Origin: Sodiomyces alkalinus F11
Taxonomy: Eukaryota > Ascomycota > Sordariomycetes > Glomerellales > Plectosphaerellaceae
Assembly: GCF_003711515.1 (NCBI RefSeq)
Contig: NW_021167081.1
Location: forward strand, 62,001-126,000
Direction of reading: 5' to 3'
Length of the DNA: 64,000 bases
The notes beneath the pieces are model-generated. The model ran no database searches, had not been told where the DNA came from, and worked only from the letters and a program-made list of their open reading frames with translations. Shown here one piece after another: positions 9,295 to 18,990 of this stretch (its first letter is position 1; every line of letters begins with the position of its first letter). The position numbers and the translations under genes are program-made.

Positions 9295-11376
9295 TCAGAT
9301 GAGAATGACGGGGTTACCCATAACTTGAAGACAAGCAGCAACATCCCAATTCTCATCAAGCACCTCCTTCCTCGCCCAAACCGTCTCCAACACGATCATG
9401 GCGGTCTTAATGGAGCCAAAGCGGCTCAGAGGGTCCGTGTTGCACACAATAGCCCGAAACAGGTCCTCGTAGCACGCCGGCGCGAGACACCCGACAACAC
9501 AGAAAGGCCAGGCCAGGGCGCGGATGCAGAGGGGACGGCCGCCGTCGGCGCACCGGTTCCCACCGCGCAACAAGTCGACGGCGGCCTGCACGTTGGCCAC
9601 GATCTCCGGGCACGCGGGCTGCCAGCCGGAGACGACGACGCTGAGGTAGGCCAGCGCGGCGTAGGCCCAGACTTTGGTGTGGGCGACGACGAGAGGGCGG
9701 TCCTCGCGGTCGTGGATCTTGTGGGGCCAGGTGGATCTCATTCTCGATGACGGTGATGACGGCGATGCTTTCTTGCCGGGCTGGCCAGCAGCAGCAGTAG
9801 TAGGGTCACTAGGATCACTAGGATCACTAGGATCACTAGGGTCACTAGGGTGCAGCGGGTGCGGGGCGGAAGGCTGGCCGAGACGGCCGTAGCCGGCTTC
9901 CGGGGGACAGCGGCCGTCGAGGCAGGCGATGCCGTCGCGGATGATGCGCTCGATGGCGACGGCGCGGGTGACCAGCTCGGTGGTGGACAGGGATCCGTTG
10001 CGGCGGTGTTCCTTCTTCCAGGCGTCGAGGATGGCCACCTCGCCGACGAGGTGGACGATCCAGGACTGGCAGCCGAAGTGCTCCTCGAGGCGGATGGTGG
10101 GGCGGTTCACCATGTCCGGGTCGCGGGCTTGGTCGAGGTCGAGGGCGGAGGCGTGCCAGTCCTGCAGCAGGGGCCGACGCTCGGCGCTGGTGGCGGTGAG
10201 GACGTCGATGAGGAAGAGCGAGGCGCCGAAGGTCCTGAGGGCGGCCTGCTCGAGGGACCAGGGCCGGATGCGGTCGGGCGGGATGATGGTGCGGTCGAAG
10301 CCGATCTGGTCGACGCGGACGGCCCAGAGGTGCGGCTGCGGGATGATGTGCCGGAAGAGGGAGAGGGCGGCGTCGACGTGGATGACGCCGTTGGTGGAGT
10401 GGTCGACGGCGCCGTCAAAGACGAGGAGCTGGATGATGCTGTTCAGCACGTGGACGGCTTCGCGCAGCCGACCCTCGACGCCGCTGGTGTTGATGGCGGC
10501 CATGTCGGCCTGCAGCTCCTGCAGGGCGAGGCTGTGGCGCTCTTGCAGGAGCTGTCGGGCGCGGGCCATGCAGGGCGCCGAGGACCCTTCGGCCCCCTCG
10601 AGGACGACGCCGAAGAAGTAGGAGCTGAGGCTCAGGGCCGTGTGGTAGACGGCCTTGTGGGAGCGGAGCAGGGTGAGGAGCCAGCCGCGGCCGCCTTCGA
10701 GCAGGGAAGGCTTGTAGAAAGGGAAAATGAAGGGGAAGACGTGGTCGAGGTAGACCATGACCAGGTTGCTGTCGTTCTCGTCGTCAAGGTCACGCGGCTC
10801 GTCGTCTCGGGCCGCGTGGGGGCGGATCCAAGCTGCGAACAGATCAGGGGGGTTCTCGAACTGTAGTTCGTGACCGGGCGGGAGGGTCATCTGGGCCATG
10901 CTGGAGGTGACGGCGGTGGTGGCGGCCGAGTGAGAGTCCGAAGGGGCGGCTGCACCGTTGTGAGTGGTAGCGGCGGTGGATACGCTGCTACTAGTACCGA
11001 CAGAGCCTGGATCGCTGTGAAGGGAGGAGGTCTTGGTACAAGGCGGGGGGACGGAGAGATAGTCGGGGTCGGAATTGGAATCATCGAGCTGCGAAGCGAG
11101 ATCAAAGTCGTCCAGGGCGGAGGCGGCAAGTTCGAAGTTCTGGAGATACTTGCGCTCCCGACGGTGGTTTGCCTGTATCTTGACCTGGCGCTTGAGCTCC
11201 GTGGCCATCTCCTTCTGACGTGGGCCACCGTCCATCCACTTGGGCTTGGAATCGCCAAAGTAACAAGTGATCTCGAGGGCGCTGCATCCCTGGCACATGG
11301 GCCTGATCTCGTCGCACTTTTTGCGACGAAGACGACAGGTCCAGCAGCCCTGGGTGCTTCGGGGTTTGCCTAGCAT
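9295..11376 (-). CDS. Zn(II)2Cys6 fungal transcription factor
   Basis: Single uninterrupted frame of 693 residues. The N-terminal binuclear zinc cluster is complete: Cys11, 14, 21, 28, 31 and 38 with spacing C-x2-C-x6-C-x6-C-x2-C-x6-C, and a basic RLRRKK between the second and third Cys. A short basic linker follows (residues 60-80). The rest resembles the fungal-specific regulatory region (Fungal_trans_2 type) of long helical segments, with conserved-looking MVYLDHVFPFIFPFY at about 208. Such proteins bind CGG-containing DNA half-sites and act in the nucleus on nutrient or secondary-metabolism genes; the target cannot be read from sequence. An Asp-Pro-Ser tandem repeat interrupts the middle (see the repeat at 9802-9846). 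The neighbours give no pathway clue. Confidence 0.9.
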   Translation of the reverse strand: MLGKPRSTQGCWTCRLRRKKCDEIRPMCQGCSALEITCYFGDSKPKWMDGGPRQKEMATELKRQVKIQANHRRERKYLQNFELAASALDDFDLASQLDDSNSDPDYLSVPPPCTKTSSLHSDPGSVGTSSSVSTAATTHNGAAAPSDSHSAATTAVTSSMAQMTLPPGHELQFENPPDLFAAWIRPHAARDDEPRDLDDENDSNLVMVYLDHVFPFIFPFYKPSLLEGGRGWLLTLLRSHKAVYHTALSLSSYFFGVVLEGAEGSSAPCMARARQLLQERHSLALQELQADMAAINTSGVEGRLREAVHVLNSIIQLLVFDGAVDHSTNGVIHVDAALSLFRHIIPQPHLWAVRVDQIGFDRTIIPPDRIRPWSLEQAALRTFGASLFLIDVLTATSAERRPLLQDWHASALDLDQARDPDMVNRPTIRLEEHFGCQSWIVHLVGEVAILDAWKKEHRRNGSLSTTELVTRAVAIERIIRDGIACLDGRCPPEAGYGRLGQPSAPHPLHPSDPSDPSDPSDPSDPTTAAAGQPGKKASPSSPSSRMRSTWPHKIHDREDRPLVVAHTKVWAYAALAYLSVVVSGWQPACPEIVANVQAAVDLLRGGNRCADGGRPLCIRALAWPFCVVGCLAPACYEDLFRAIVCNTDPLSRFGSIKTAMIVLETVWARKEVLDENWDVAACLQVMGNPVILI
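9802..9846 (-). repeat. 9-bp coding minisatellite (Asp-Pro-Ser repeat)
   Basis: Five copies of a 9-bp unit (AGGATCACT or AGGGTCACT on the plus strand) inside the Zn2Cys6 regulator gene. On the coding strand they give consecutive Ser-Asp-Pro triplets. The copy number can vary without shifting the frame. The variant copies (GGG versus GGA) are at the two ends of the array. Confidence 0.9.
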
Positions 11377-11999
11377 GGTGGGGGATGAGAGTGATGTACG
11401 GTGTAGAGTATCGATACAATGAAAGCAAAAGAAAAGAAAAGAAAAGAAAATCCGGGCGATGGCGTGTAAGATGGTCGTTAAGATCGTTCAGACTCGATCA
11501 ACGAGGCCTTATATGACCTATAAGTAAATCAAGAGAAGGGGAATTCTCTACAGAATGCGTTATGATACGAAGTATGGGTAAAATAATCTCTTACAAATTA
11601 TAAGGAAAAGAAAAAGTAAGAAGAGACCACGAGACGGTGAGGAGGGGTGGGATGTTAGCGTCGTCCTGGTCCTGGGGTGGTGAGAAGTTGAAGACAACCT
11701 TAAGGTACCTTAGGTACTGTACCTACAGCGGGTTTTAGCATGCATCCGGGTGTATCGGGTGGCTTGGCCGCTAGCCAGTACCTAGTGCCGTTATTATGAT
11801 TACTTAATACAGTGTACACTACTTACTAAGACGCTTACTCCGTACATGCCAAGGAGTCGTCAGGACGAAGTACTGAGTACGGCCTGCCCGTACAATCGCA
11901 GCGGGCTAGACTCTGTATGTTGTACCTAGTCTCTTCCCGCTTACCTGTGCTCTTTGCGACCCGGTTGTATGGGACGGACTCGGTACCAGGCATACGGTA
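11377..11999. other. 5' flank of Zn2Cys6 gene
   Basis: Upstream of the minus-strand regulator. Holds a (AAAAG)n tract at about 11428-11450, several GGTACC/TTAGGTAC palindromic words (11700-11725), and TACTCCGTAC-like words (11836-11882). No coding region seen. Confidence 0.5.
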
Positions 12000-12009
12000 C
12001 CTTGAACCT
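12000..12009 (+). repeat. Left target-site duplication, CCTTGAACCT
   Basis: The 10-bp word CCTTGAACCT directly precedes the left inverted repeat and recurs unchanged at 12549-12558 directly after the right one. A 9-11 bp duplication is the size produced by Mutator-like transposases. Confidence 0.8.
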
Positions 12010-12010
12010 G

Positions 12011-12131
12011 AGTAGCGGTATCCCGTATCCCCCCCTTCGGTCCTCCGTAAGCGCCTATCCTATTTAGGCGAGGGCGTTCCTTGGCTAGGAAATTAGCGTC
12101 TGTACCTAAAGTCCCGGTATAGATCGTGGAC
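12011..12131 (+). repeat. Left terminal inverted repeat of the miniature element
   Basis: About 121 bp. Pairs with 12413-12548 on the opposite strand over its whole length. Shared blocks include TAGCGGTATCCCG, CCCCCCTTCGGTCCTCCG, GAGGGCGTTCCT, GCTAGGAAATTAGCGTCT and AAAGTCCCGGTA. Confidence 0.85.
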
Positions 12132-12412
12132 ACAGGGAAGACGAAGAATTTTTATCCGACTCACCTTAGATGCTTTAACGTACGAATTCGCTGCTATTTT
12201 AAGATATTTATATTAATCTCCAGCCTTAAAATCTCACTATGTCCTTCCCTTGTCCGAAGCCGCCTACGCCCTTAAGGGCTTTAATATATAGAGCCCTGCT
12301 CGAGTCCGTAGAGGCATACGATACGTGGGCAGTCTTAGGTATCGTTTAGGTACCCCCCCAGCTAATTATAATGGCTAGCTTCCTAGATAGTACCTCTAGC
12401 GACATAGCAGTA

Positions 12413-12548
12413 GTCCACGATCTCACGATGTACCGGGACTTTGGGCATAGACGCTAATTTCCTAGCCGAGGAACGCCCTCGGCAGCGCGCCCTAAATGGG
12501 ATAGGCGCTTGCGGAGGACCGAAGGGGGGGATGCGGGATACCGCTACT
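12413..12548 (-). repeat. Right terminal inverted repeat of the miniature element
   Basis: About 136 bp; reverse complement of the left arm, with a GCGCGCTGCC-like insertion relative to it. It keeps C at several sites where the left arm has T (CGCATCC versus CGTATCC, CGCAAGC versus CGTAAGC). Confidence 0.85.
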
Positions 12549-12558
12549 CCTTGAACCT
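12549..12558 (+). repeat. Right target-site duplication, CCTTGAACCT
   Basis: Identical to 12000-12009. Both copies abut the inverted-repeat ends (the left with one extra G), which defines the insertion boundaries. Confidence 0.8.
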
Positions 12559-14215
12559 CACCTACCTTAGGCATTTCGTAAGGTACTTCGGAGTGATTTG
12601 TCATCACGGCACGTGGTTCATCCCATCTTCACCGAGCGACAAAGGACCTTAATTACACCTCACCTTACCCATCTATTCCTTATCCATTATCTAAGGCATC
12701 CTATCCCAATCCGTTTCTTCTTCTAGCCAGCCGATGGCATGTTACTGTCTCACACCTCGTTTTACTTTAAACGCCCAACAAAATACACTGCAATATCGAT
12801 CAATCATCAGCCAGCCGTGTTAAATTAGTCAAAATTTTCTTATAACCTCTTCATATCTGAAGCTAGGACTCCACGCCCTAACCCCTGCAAGCCAAGAACC
12901 ACGACACCACTAAACCGGAAAAAGGGGGAGTGAAAAAAAAGACAACAAGAAAGAAAGACAGCAAGGCAGTAAGAAAGATCCGCATGACGGAAATGAAGGT
13001 GTGCTTGCTCGCCTAAGAAAACAACCATTTGACTCCCATGATAACAATGTCCGGTCTCACCGCCCAACGACCCCCCACCCCCCTTTTCCCTCCGCTCACC
13101 CCCCTTTCCCCAAGTCCAACCTGGACGGATCCATACACACAGGGGCACGACGGCGGTCCGTCGCGATGCATGAAACATGACGTGCCTTTGTAGGCGCAAA
13201 TCATTTGCCTTGGCCTTGGCCTTTAATTATTTTGACCTTCACTTTCCCCTTCATGTTTTCCTACGACCGTAATAAGGCCTGGAAGATCCCTGACGCCAAC
13301 ACAAAACCACCACCTTTTTTTACTTTCTTCTATTTTTACTACTCTCCCCTTCTCACCGCCAAAGTCCCATTGGCTTGGCCTTGGACCGCCATGCAGATCA
13401 TGGGCATTGGACATAATTACCTACTACCTTGCAATTTGGCTCTCCGGTCGATCAGAATGCAGATCCCCTTCCATGCCACTCAGACCGCCCCACTCACTTT
13501 GCTTCCAGCCTCGTCCTGCCGGCTACCCTTCTAGCGTCAAATTGACAATCTTGAACTGCAGGAAAATTCTCGCCCGGACCGAGGACGGAGACTCTCATCT
13601 CGTGCGTCGACATGAAGAACGCCAGTGCCGTCAGCCCCACCGCTTCTCCGCCACGTGGATAATGTCCTGTCGTCATGTCACTGACTCGTAAGGCTGCGCG
13701 GCCACTGCTCTATCTATCTCTCTCTCCCTCTCTCTCTTGTGAAGGTGTTTATACCAAGTTCTCTGCCGCGTGAACATTACTCTGTTGCCATGTCAGTGAC
13801 TCTGGGGGCTGCGGTTGCGGTTGCGGTCACCGCTTTCTCTCTTCCTCTCTACTGTCCCCTCCCTCCATGATGTCTTGTTGCCTAATAGATGCTTATTTCT
13901 GTGTGGTGTAACGGTGTTGGCGACTGCGGCCGCCAGCAAGGCTCTTCTTGTCCGTGCGCACTCTGCTACGATTTGCGCTTCTCTTGATGGCTCGGCGACT
14001 GGAAAACTCTTTACGACGAGGCTAGAATCCAGAGACGGAGGCTCTTCTCTCTTCCCCATACCGTCTATAAAAGATGTCGTCTCCGACCCCCTTTCTGTCT
14101 TTGTCTCGTTCATCCTTGAGTCTTGGTAGCCGTCAAGTTCCATAACTTCTTACTTACACGACCATTCCCACCTGACCCCCTTTCAATATACTTCATCCCA
14201 TCCGACGCAGCTTTG
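12559..14215. other. Intergenic region and 5' flank of the 14216 gene
   Basis: Open frames here are short and overlap on both strands. A poly-C/purine-poor stretch sits at 13068-13105. Two segments, about 13648-13740 and 13763-13850, look like an imperfect tandem duplication (ATGTCACTGACTC versus ATGTCAGTGACTC, each followed by a GC-rich patch and a CT-rich tract). A TATA box is at 14066. Confidence 0.5.
14066..14072 (+). promoter_or_regulatory. TATA box of the 14216 gene
   Basis: TATAAAA, 144 bp before the ATG at 14216, leaving room for a leader of about 110 nt. It supports both the reality and the chosen start of that gene. Confidence 0.6.
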
Positions 14216-14908
14216 ATGGCTACCTCGTCTAAAGACACCGGGAGCCCTACTGGCGCCAACGAGGCTCCATGGAACCGCCAACCCAACCCAGCCTCGCGTC
14301 CCCGCCGCCGTTCCAGCACAGCAGCTGTCTCGCAGGACCTGCCTGAGGAAGTGGGCTCAGCCCTGTCCATGACCGAGTCCTCCCTCTCCTACTTCGGAGA
14401 TGAGTCGGACACGGAGCGCGAGAAAGGGGACACCACCCTGTCTTGGGCTCTCGAGGCCTATCTCAAGTGCCCCGAACCACACGAACAGCGAGCCCTGGGC
14501 CTGTTCTCCTTGGGTGAAACGGACGCTATATCTACCGCGAACGAGATCATCTTGGAGCATCCTCGAGTCCCACGAAGGGTCATGACCGCCCCAGCTACGG
14601 GACACGACGCTCGTAGCCAACCCGGAGGAGGGGTTGGCCCTGACGGTTCTCCGGGTGCCGCAGGACACGGAGAGTGTACAACAGACCTCGCATTCCTGCA
14701 CTTCCTCGCCACGGACCGACCTAATGAACGCCTCGCATACCACCGCGAGAGATGCGGTACTGTGAACCCGGAAGACCATGCATGCGCCTCAGCCAGCAAC
14801 GTCTCGGCGTCGTCATCTTCTCAGGAGTCTATGGGCTTGGCGCCCGATTCGAGCTTCGACATGGATGAGGCCGACTTGCCTATCAATGGGAGCCTTGCAC
14901 AGCTCTGA
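14216..14908 (+). CDS. Hypothetical protein, Ser/acidic-rich
   Basis: One exon, 230 residues from ATG at 14216, which follows a good TATA box. Not recognised as a member of any family. The N-terminus is Ser/Thr/Pro-rich with a basic patch RPRRRSS (about 26-32). A possible folded centre spans about 60-105 (WALEAYLKCPEPHEQRALGL), and the tail is Ser-rich and acidic (FDMDEADLP). No signal peptide or membrane segment. It is likely an intracellular, partly disordered, perhaps nuclear protein. After its TGA the frame stays open for 15 more codons (reading RLLTEAGFNWDDMSI) to TAG at 14954-14956; this extension looks protein-like and may be the true C-terminus (see findings). Confidence 0.6.
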   Translation: MATSSKDTGSPTGANEAPWNRQPNPASRPRRRSSTAAVSQDLPEEVGSALSMTESSLSYFGDESDTEREKGDTTLSWALEAYLKCPEPHEQRALGLFSLGETDAISTANEIILEHPRVPRRVMTAPATGHDARSQPGGGVGPDGSPGAAGHGECTTDLAFLHFLATDRPNERLAYHRERCGTVNPEDHACASASNVSASSSSQESMGLAPDSSFDMDEADLPINGSLAQL

Positions 14909-15627
14909 CGATTGCTCACTGAAGCCGGGTTCAACTGGGACGACATGAGCATCTAGCATCTTGCCCCCTTACCGTCGTCGGTGGAGGTACTTTATTACCC
15001 CTTTTCTTTGTCCATGGTCTTGGGGTCTCAATGTGCTTTTAGCATTATCCCTTTCAGTGACAGGCAGAGCATTCTGACAGAATTGCAGGTTCGAAGAGCA
15101 AAGGCGACGAGTTCCCAAGGACCTAGGGCCAAGTTGAAGGCCGTCTGGACTTTCTTATCTTTTATTTTTTTTATTTATTTATTTATTTATTTTTTTTATT
15201 TTTTCCTTTTTTCCTTTTTTCCTTTTTTCCTTTTTTTTTTTTTTTTTGGCTTCTCCTTGAGTGGTCGACCCATGATGGGCGACAAGGTATCAAAAGCTCA
15301 TTAGAATTCAAAAGCATCTCTCAAATATATAGATAGTTAAGATCAATTAACATACAGTCGGTTTCCCCCTCTTCTCGGACAACCCGAAAATGCTTTTAAC
15401 CCCAACATTCCCTAGAAAATACGTGTCTTACCATGGCGCGCATATGCAGGCATTCTGCAGTGCTTCTCCCTTGCATCGTACCTACATCCATGGATCGCAT
15501 AGGTGAGACAGGGCTCAAAGTGGCTCTATGTCTTGTATCGTACCGTACAGTATCGTATTGCATTGCATTTATTGTACTCTATTCTAGTGCATCACAGAGA
15601 CAGCCGTCTCAATACAGTAAAAGTAAT
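14909..15627. other. Convergent 3' region with poly-T tract
   Basis: Begins with the 15-codon in-frame extension of the 14216 gene (14909-14956). It then holds a T-rich tract at about 15160-15246 made of TTTA and TTTTTCC units, and 3' sequence of the GH6 gene (15430-15627). No further gene seen. Confidence 0.5.
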
Positions 15628-16980
15628 TTACAGAGGAGGGCTGGCGTTCTCGAGGAGCATGACAAAGTACTCCTGGAACCAGTGACCGGCCTCGGGGGCG
15701 GGGACAAAAGCCGAAGAGCTCTGGCACACCTCGTCGAAGCGCTGGGCGCTGCGGTCGCTGGTGCCGTCGCTCTCGCCGCCGGGCTTGACCCAGACGACGG
15801 CGTCGAGGAGGTCGATGCCGGTGTCGATGTCGGGGCGGGGGCCGAAGCCGGAGTCCCTGATGTTGCACCAGTGGCCCCACTCGTCGCGGCCGCCGGGCTG
15901 CTGGCCGGCGCGGCCGAGGTCGACAATAAAATGGGCGGGGAAGCCCTCGGCCTCGAGGTGCGGGGCGATGGCGGCGTGGAACTTGGACTCGTCCCAGTTG
16001 ACGTTGGGGTCGGTGAAGGCGGGGGGCTCGGTCAGGTTGTAGCCGTTGTAGTTGGACACGTTGGTGACCAGGCCGCGGACGGCGCGGGGGCTGCCGGCGT
16101 TGCGGTACACCTGGGCGTACTCGGCCGCGGTGGGGGCCAGGTTGCCCTCCCAGCCGAGCCAGCCGGCGTGGCCGGCGTCGATGTAGATGGCCACGTTGGG
16201 GTAGTCGAGGGTGGAGAGGGCGTACTCGGTCACCTCGCGATAGACAGGGGCGGCGTCGGCACACTTGGGGACGCCCATGTTGGTGATGAGGTTGGCAAGA
16301 CCATCGGGCTCTGCATGCTTTTGTGTCAGTAGACCGTTATGTGGGGAGGGATGGACGGGTTGCTGGTGGTGGTGGTGGTGGCGGCGGCTAAATGGGTAGA
16401 GACTGCTCACCATAGGCAAAGATGATCCGAACGTCGGAAAACTCCTCGACGAGCTCGCGGATGGGCTCAATGTACTCGTTCTTGTAGCGGTTGACACCGT
16501 CCTGGTCGATGTGGAGCTCACCGGCCGAGGCCTCGGCAGAGCAGTCACGGTCGGGGAAGTTGTAGATGACGAGGGTGGCGGCGTAAGGAGGGTCGGCACC
16601 GGCGTTGTTGGCCTCGCGGATCTCGTGCAGGGTGGTGTTCATGAGCTCAATCTTGTCGATGATGTCGCTGTTTTGCGTTAGTATCGTTGTATGAATTGGT
16701 TTTGAGTACAAGACTGTAAGAATACAGACTGTTAAGGACAGCCCACTTACAGCCATTGAAAGGTAGAAACCTCGGTGAGGACCTCGGCCTTGCGGATGAG
16801 CTCGGTGTCATTCATGGCGGGAATGGCAAGGTTGACAATCTCATCGACGTAGTAAGGGTCGGGGAAGAGCTGGATGCCCTCGAAGGGGTTGCCCTCGTAG
16901 GCGCCGCTCTTGCACTTGAGAGGCGAGGCCATGGCCGTGCCGAGGGCGGCAGCCGTGAGGAGGAGGTTCTTCGCGGTCAT
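15628..16980 (-). CDS. Secreted GH6 cellobiohydrolase (no CBM)
   Basis: Three exons, 16980-16751, 16667-16411 and 16310-15628, give 389 residues. A signal peptide is clear (MTAKNLLLTAAALGTAMA, cleavage near residue 18-19). The rest is one glycoside hydrolase family 6 catalytic domain. Signature NFPDRDCSAEAS carries Asp118, matching the pKa-modulating Asp of Trichoderma Cel6A; EPDGLANLITN carries Asp165, matching the proton donor. Tryptophan-rich C-terminal blocks (DEWGHWCNI, VVWVKPGGESDGTSD) are also typical. The enzyme releases cellobiose from non-reducing ends of cellulose outside the cell. Unlike CBHII it has no cellulose-binding module or Ser/Thr linker; the mature enzyme begins directly with the catalytic domain. 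A TATA box lies 116 bp upstream. Confidence 0.95.
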
Positions 16981-18990
16981 GGCGACGACGAGCTGTGGGA
17001 ACAGCTAAGAAGAATTTCCAACGAAGGGGATGACGACGACGACGGCGGTGGTGAGAACGCATGGTGAAGAAGGAGGGGGGAAGGGGTCTTCATGGTTATA
17101 TACCCATGCCAAGCTGGATGGTCTAACCGTGATTCCGAGATCGCCATGGAAGCTGTCATTCTTGGTAGATTTCGGAAGACACGAAGAGAGCAACCAGGGC
17201 CGAAAGCGTCTCCAAAGCGACATGATCTGGAGAATAGGTCGCAGTCGCAGCCGCAGTCGCAGCTGGCAGTCGCGATCGTCCTCAGACCCTCAGGTAGTAG
17301 GGATCTCCATCATCTCCATATCGCGGGATTATCGTCATGCCCCCAGACTCGCCTCTGTGAGAATGAGAAACGTTGATCAGTCGGGGAGTTCGGCCGGGAA
17401 TCCAGAAAGAGACAGCAGATGGAGTGAATCTGCCCTGCTTGACGACAGATTGACAGGTTTGGCAATAACATGGGCCCTGGCATTAGTCTGGTATGGAAGA
17501 GGCGGTTCGGGGTACGGTATGCTCTTTCCTAGTGAATTGCGAATCGAGCTATACCCGATCGAGGATCTCCAGATAGACCAAGAAAGCTCGCTAATCCACA
17601 AGATGCATGGGAGCTTGGCATCTACGGAGACAGGTCCTCCGGGGAAGTGGAGAGGCCTCATGAGATCGCCCGTGAGGGCATGAGGGGGATCTCCCTGGTC
17701 TCTCTCGGTCGTTGACCCGGATTCAATGAGTGACGTTTCAGACTAATGAGTTGTTCATGGGCGTCCGGGGGGATATGTAGATGGCATAATGGCTGGGGTT
17801 GAAAGAGTGGCAGCACAGGCCGCTGGAATCCGGCGATGATGAGGTCGAGGAGCTGCAAGTTGCAAGTTGAATCGTGAAGGGCAAGTACGGAGTTTTCGTA
17901 CTTAGGTACTTTATTACGTTGTACTCCATGCAGCAACATGGCAGTGGAGATTGAGCCGTTGTGGCGTTACCGTTGATACCTACCTTAGGTACCCCTGTCC
18001 GCAATATCCTCATATTAAGGTACGGATTCACTCGCTAAGGTACCAAAGTGGCTGTGCCCTACCCTATCCAGTCGGCAGCGATCGGTTGAATATCGGCCCA
18101 CCTCCACACAGCCGATCGTAGCTTAGTCACAGGCATCAAATTTCTTTTTCTTCAGGGGAGACCAGGACCGAAACTCCGATACCCCAGACCCCGTTACCCA
18201 CAAATCATTTATTATTACTTGTAATTGTTTTTTTTTCTCATCCCCCCATCACGACTGGCGTCCCACGTTCCGCTGCATCAGGAACTTGAGACGGACTACG
18301 AATATGCACTGCAACCATACGTACGTACCATTGGATTACGAATGCCATTGGAGATGACGTCGATCAATGGAGCTCTGTCGCCAACGGCCCGAACCTCCAT
18401 GGTCGACGAATGCAGTGCAGTCGACCAGCGAGCTGACTGCATCCAAGAGGCGGAGGGCATCAACGCACTTTGTATCTGCTCAAAGCCGCTCTAAGATGCA
18501 TGATTTACCCTCACCTACAGTACCAGTACATCTCGTTACGAGCCTCTTTACGATGCGTGTCATCCACCCCCGTATGCTCTGAAGCTTCCCTCGTCGACAT
18601 GTTGATCAATGCCAACGAGGGGTCCGGCGTTGATAGCCCCGAGACGTTCTTCAAGAGGACAAGTGTTCGGTCGGTTCAGCTGATCTGCAGAAGAGACATG
18701 AATGAAGCCGAAAGGCCTCGTCCTCGCTCGATATCTTGTCACAGAGTACTAATCAGTAGCAGACTGAAGACTGTCGAGATGGACAGCTGGAATGGTTTTT
18801 GGGCTGAACCGAGCCCTTATTTTATGAAGTTGAGGGAACAGCATTGCTTGAGGATCCATCCAGGACTCCATGCCGACCGTCCTACACGTAGTGGTGAAGC
18901 CGTTGTTTCCAGCGTGTGCATCATCGAAAGCTCCATTCCGGAAGTACTTGCTCGCAACACTGGAGACTGGAGGCTCAACCCAGGCTCAAC
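16981..18990. other. Intergenic region between GH6 promoter and SDR 3' end
   Basis: About 2 kb with the GH6 promoter at its left end. It contains a CAGTCG-type hexamer repeat (about 17233-17265), TTAGGTAC/GGTACC words (17900-18045), and a T-run at 18228. A plus-strand open frame at about 18470-19258 runs over the SDR 3' exon and shows no motif. No gene is supported. Confidence 0.45.
17096..17102 (-). promoter_or_regulatory. TATA box of the GH6 gene
   Basis: TATATAA on the minus strand (context GGGTATATAACC), about 116 bp upstream of the GH6 start codon, a common spacing for strongly inducible cellulase genes. Confidence 0.6.

Larger units (their letters stand above)
12010..12548. mobile_element. 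Non-autonomous Mutator-like DNA transposon (MULE-type MITE)
   Basis: A 539-bp element bounded by long terminal inverted repeats. The left repeat (12011-12131) begins AGTAGCGGTATCCCG and the right (12413-12548) is its reverse complement with one ~11-15 bp length difference in a GC-rich patch. Most substitutions between the arms are C versus T, as RIP would leave. Perfect 10-bp direct repeats flank it. The centre (about 12132-12412) has no open frame and no transposase motif. Long TIRs plus a 10-bp duplication are the hallmark of Mutator-like elements; superfamily assignment is inference because no transposase is present. No second copy of the arms was noticed in this window. Confidence 0.75.

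Noticed and set aside
9850..10866. 338-residue plus-strand frame
   Set aside because: Antisense shadow of the Zn2Cys6 gene, which has a clear zinc cluster and spans the whole region.
15433..16332. 299-residue plus-strand frame
   Set aside because: Antisense to GH6 exon 3; Val/Gly/Ala-rich shadow composition.
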